A stretch of DNA of 7,783 bases from CAYLJO01 sp964383905 (GTDB lineage Bacteria; Acidobacteriota; Blastocatellia; Pyrinomonadales; Pyrinomonadaceae). The stretch's first letter is position 1. Each line of letters opens with the position of its first letter. The stretch covers positions 1-7,783 of the forward strand of contig CAYLJO010000272.1 in assembly GCA_964383905.1 (NCBI GenBank). Direction: 5' to 3'. This document shows, piece by piece, positions 6,067-7,783 of the stretch. A program made the translations under genes and the position numbers. The notes under the pieces were generated by a model. The model was not told the DNA's origin, ran no database searches, and worked only from the letters and a program-made list of their open reading frames with translations.

Positions 6067-7689
6067 TTGAAAAAATTGTTGATTGTTGCCGGGTTAGTCT
6101 TGTTCCTCTTTTGGCAGTCGGTTGCAGCACAATCATTGTCCGAAGGAAATTTTACGGGCGGTTTTTGGCTTGACGGAAATTGGGTAGCGGTTAATTTTCG
6201 TTTAACGCAGGAAAAAGAAAGTGTAGGCGGTGATGCTGATGTAGTGTTTCCTTCAAATTCAAGAAATGTTAGCGTAAGAAACGTGAATCTGAATATCGTC
6301 AGATCGGATTCTGCTGGTCTCATCTTTGAAATCCCCTTGAATGAGGGGAAAATCATTTTTCGCGGGCAAAAGCAAGGCGATACAATCATCGGCAAATTTG
6401 AATTCGGAATGGCAATAGGCGTTTTCGGACTCTCACGCGTCGTTTATCCTAATCCAGAATCATTGGAAAAATACTACGGAATTTATCGGGTTTCTCCCAA
6501 CAGATTCATTTCCGTATATCGAGCTGGGAACGACCCACGAACTCTTCTATACACGGATTACAAAACCGGAAGAATCGGAACGCTTTGGGCTTCCATGCAA
6601 GACGACGAATTTTTCTCCGGCCACGGCAGAGAGATCAGTTTTCCCGTCACGCTCAGAGTCTCTTTCGAGAAAGATGCAACCGGGAAAATCAAAAGTTTGA
6701 CGTGGCAATCAGTGGACGAACCGAAACTTACAGCTCACAGAATCGAATTAAAAGAAGAACGGGTTACCTTCAAAAATGGTGGCGTGACGCTCGGCGGCAC
6801 TTTGATTCTGCCTACCTCAAAAGGGCGCTTTCCGGTCGTGATTGTGACGCCGGGCGATTTCGGCTCAAACAGAAATCAGTTACGAATGTTCGCACATAAT
6901 TTTGTCAGTCGCGGAATTGGCGCTCTGATCTTTGATTCACGCGGCGCGGGCGAATCAACCGGAGTTGCTAATTCAAATTCCTTTTCCGATTTGGCAGACG
7001 ACGTTTTGGCGGCAGTCGAAAAATTGAAAAACCGCACGGATGTAAATCCGCAAGTAATTGGTTTGTTCGGTTTCAGCAACAGCACGTGGACTGTTTCCCT
7101 TGCCGCTTCCCGCTCAAAAGATGTTGCATTTTTGATTCTGCAATCTTTCATCGGCGTCGAGCCTTGGAAGCAAGACATTTTCCGCGCCTTAACTCAGCTT
7201 CGAGTTGATAATTTCCCCGAAAGCACTATCAAACGAGCCGCCGATTTTATGCAGATGAAATTTGAAGTGGCGCGAACCGGCGAAGGCTGGGACAAGTTGC
7301 AGGCAATAATGGAAAAATCTGCGGGCGAAAGATGGCTGTCTTATACGAATATGTCTCGTTCACTAGAGAGACTAAGACAGCTTTATCAGACTGTTATGAC
7401 ATACGACCCTGTGCCTGCTTTGGAAAACCTCAGAATTCCGGTTCTGGCGTATTGGGGCGGAAACGACAGCTATGTCCCGGTTGAAGAAACCATCAAGATT
7501 TTCAAACAAGTAATGAGCAAAGCGAAAAACAAAGATTACACGATCAGAGTATTTCCGAAAGGGAGACACGACCTTGTTGAAGGCGAAACGGGCAGTCCGG
7601 GCATTTCAGCGCGGCTGAAGAATTTTCCGGCAGGTTTCTGGGAGATGCAGACCGATTGGCTATTGCGGCGTGTAAAAGTTTCAAAATAA
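6067..7689 (+). CDS. Exported alpha/beta hydrolase (serine hydrolase) with N-terminal beta domain
   Basis: With the TTG start the product is 540 residues. Residues 1-21 form a signal peptide (KKLLIVAGLVLFLFW, then SVAA before Gln22). Residues about 25-225 are a beta-rich domain I cannot assign. From about 230 an alpha/beta hydrolase fold follows: RVTFKNGGVTLGGTLILP, FPVVIVTPGDFGSN (oxyanion-loop position), ALIFDSRGAGES, then the nucleophile elbow GLFGFSNSTW with S337, the acid D467 in YWGGNDSYVP and H501 in PKGRHDL. It resembles S9/acyl-esterase-like hydrolases that carry an extra N-terminal domain, so an esterase or peptidase activity in the periplasm is likely; the substrate is unknown. Two key spots differ from the norm: the elbow is GFSNS instead of GxSxG, and the usual HG of the oxyanion loop is PG. 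The gene is the only content of the candidate cassette. No promoter is seen, as usual for cassette genes. Confidence 0.85.
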   Translation: MKKLLIVAGLVLFLFWQSVAAQSLSEGNFTGGFWLDGNWVAVNFRLTQEKESVGGDADVVFPSNSRNVSVRNVNLNIVRSDSAGLIFEIPLNEGKIIFRGQKQGDTIIGKFEFGMAIGVFGLSRVVYPNPESLEKYYGIYRVSPNRFISVYRAGNDPRTLLYTDYKTGRIGTLWASMQDDEFFSGHGREISFPVTLRVSFEKDATGKIKSLTWQSVDEPKLTAHRIELKEERVTFKNGGVTLGGTLILPTSKGRFPVVIVTPGDFGSNRNQLRMFAHNFVSRGIGALIFDSRGAGESTGVANSNSFSDLADDVLAAVEKLKNRTDVNPQVIGLFGFSNSTWTVSLAASRSKDVAFLILQSFIGVEPWKQDIFRALTQLRVDNFPESTIKRAADFMQMKFEVARTGEGWDKLQAIMEKSAGERWLSYTNMSRSLERLRQLYQTVMTYDPVPALENLRIPVLAYWGGNDSYVPVEETIKIFKQVMSKAKNKDYTIRVFPKGRHDLVEGETGSPGISARLKNFPAGFWEMQTDWLLRRVKVSK

Positions 7690-7755
7690 CGGCAACGGTT
7701 TACCGAACCATGGATGGAAAGCGCGTTAACCCGAGCAGCCTTATGCCCGGACGTA

Positions 7756-7783
7756 CCGCCCAACTGCTATATGAAAGGGCACG
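7756..7783 (+). repeat. Left part of a second attC-like site, cut by the window edge
   Basis: CCGCCCAAC (7756-7764) contains GCCCAAC, a match to the R'' consensus RYYYAAC, 67 bases after the hydrolase stop codon. It is the exact reverse complement of GTTGGGCGG at the left boundary of the same cassette. Only the first 28 bases are present, so the L boxes, loop and R' box cannot be seen. Confidence 0.5.

Larger units (their letters stand above)
6025..7783 (+). mobile_element. Candidate integron gene cassette carrying the alpha/beta hydrolase (right end outside window)
   Basis: The cassette would begin at the TTGGGC half of the R' box at 6025. The gene starts about 40 bases later and fills almost all of it, with a cassette attC beginning at 7758 just before the window ends. 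Its left end GTTGGGCGG (6024-6032) is perfectly complementary to CCGCCCAAC (7756-7764), as required if both ends come from one excised circle. No integrase gene or attI site is visible, so this may be a cassette cluster lacking an integrase, or part of an array. Confidence 0.55.

Noticed and set aside
5976..6395. Minus-strand 139-codon frame across the attC-like site and hydrolase start
   Set aside because: It is antisense to the signal peptide and N-terminal domain of the hydrolase, with no family resemblance or convincing ribosome site.

Overview
The window looks like a piece of an environmental Acidobacteriota genome (inference). The main reason is the pair on the left: a PadR-type regulator directly upstream of a very large two-module FtsX/MacB-type permease with no ATPase, an arrangement typical of acidobacterial genomes. 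No rRNA, tRNA or CRISPR array was seen.

Layout. (1) 1-2782, minus strand, about 70% GC: a PadR repressor gene followed 13 bases later by an ADOP-type permease gene that is open for 811 codons and runs off the left edge. A candidate promoter with a perfect TTGACA -35 and two candidate palindromic operators lies upstream (2789-2840). (2) 2841 to about 3772, plus strand, about 60-65% GC: a truncated DDE transposase, the remnant of an insertion sequence. (3) About 3770-3916, minus strand: a fragment of a carboxymuconolactone decarboxylase-like gene, cut at the same point where the transposase stops making sense. GC drops sharply here. (4) 3960-5630, plus, about 47-50% GC: an exported M1-like metallopeptidase. 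(5) 5637-5814, plus: a frameshifted N-terminal fragment of an F420-type NADP-dependent oxidoreductase. (6) 5945-6033: an attC-like (59-base-element) hairpin. (7) 6067-7689, plus, about 43-45% GC: an exported alpha/beta hydrolase starting just after the attC-like site and followed at 7758 by the first box of what looks like its own attC.

The most interesting reading is that the right part is, or was, a mobile gene-cassette region without a visible integrase. The hydrolase gene sits between a GTTGGGCGG at its left boundary and a perfectly complementary CCGCCCAAC on its right, as expected of an integron cassette. The middle is a patchwork of truncated genes around an IS remnant. The abrupt change in base composition near 3770 means that either recombination has joined two regions of different origin, or the contig is chimeric at the IS; reads spanning the junction would decide. 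Apart from the PadR/permease operon, there is no sign that the genes form one pathway.
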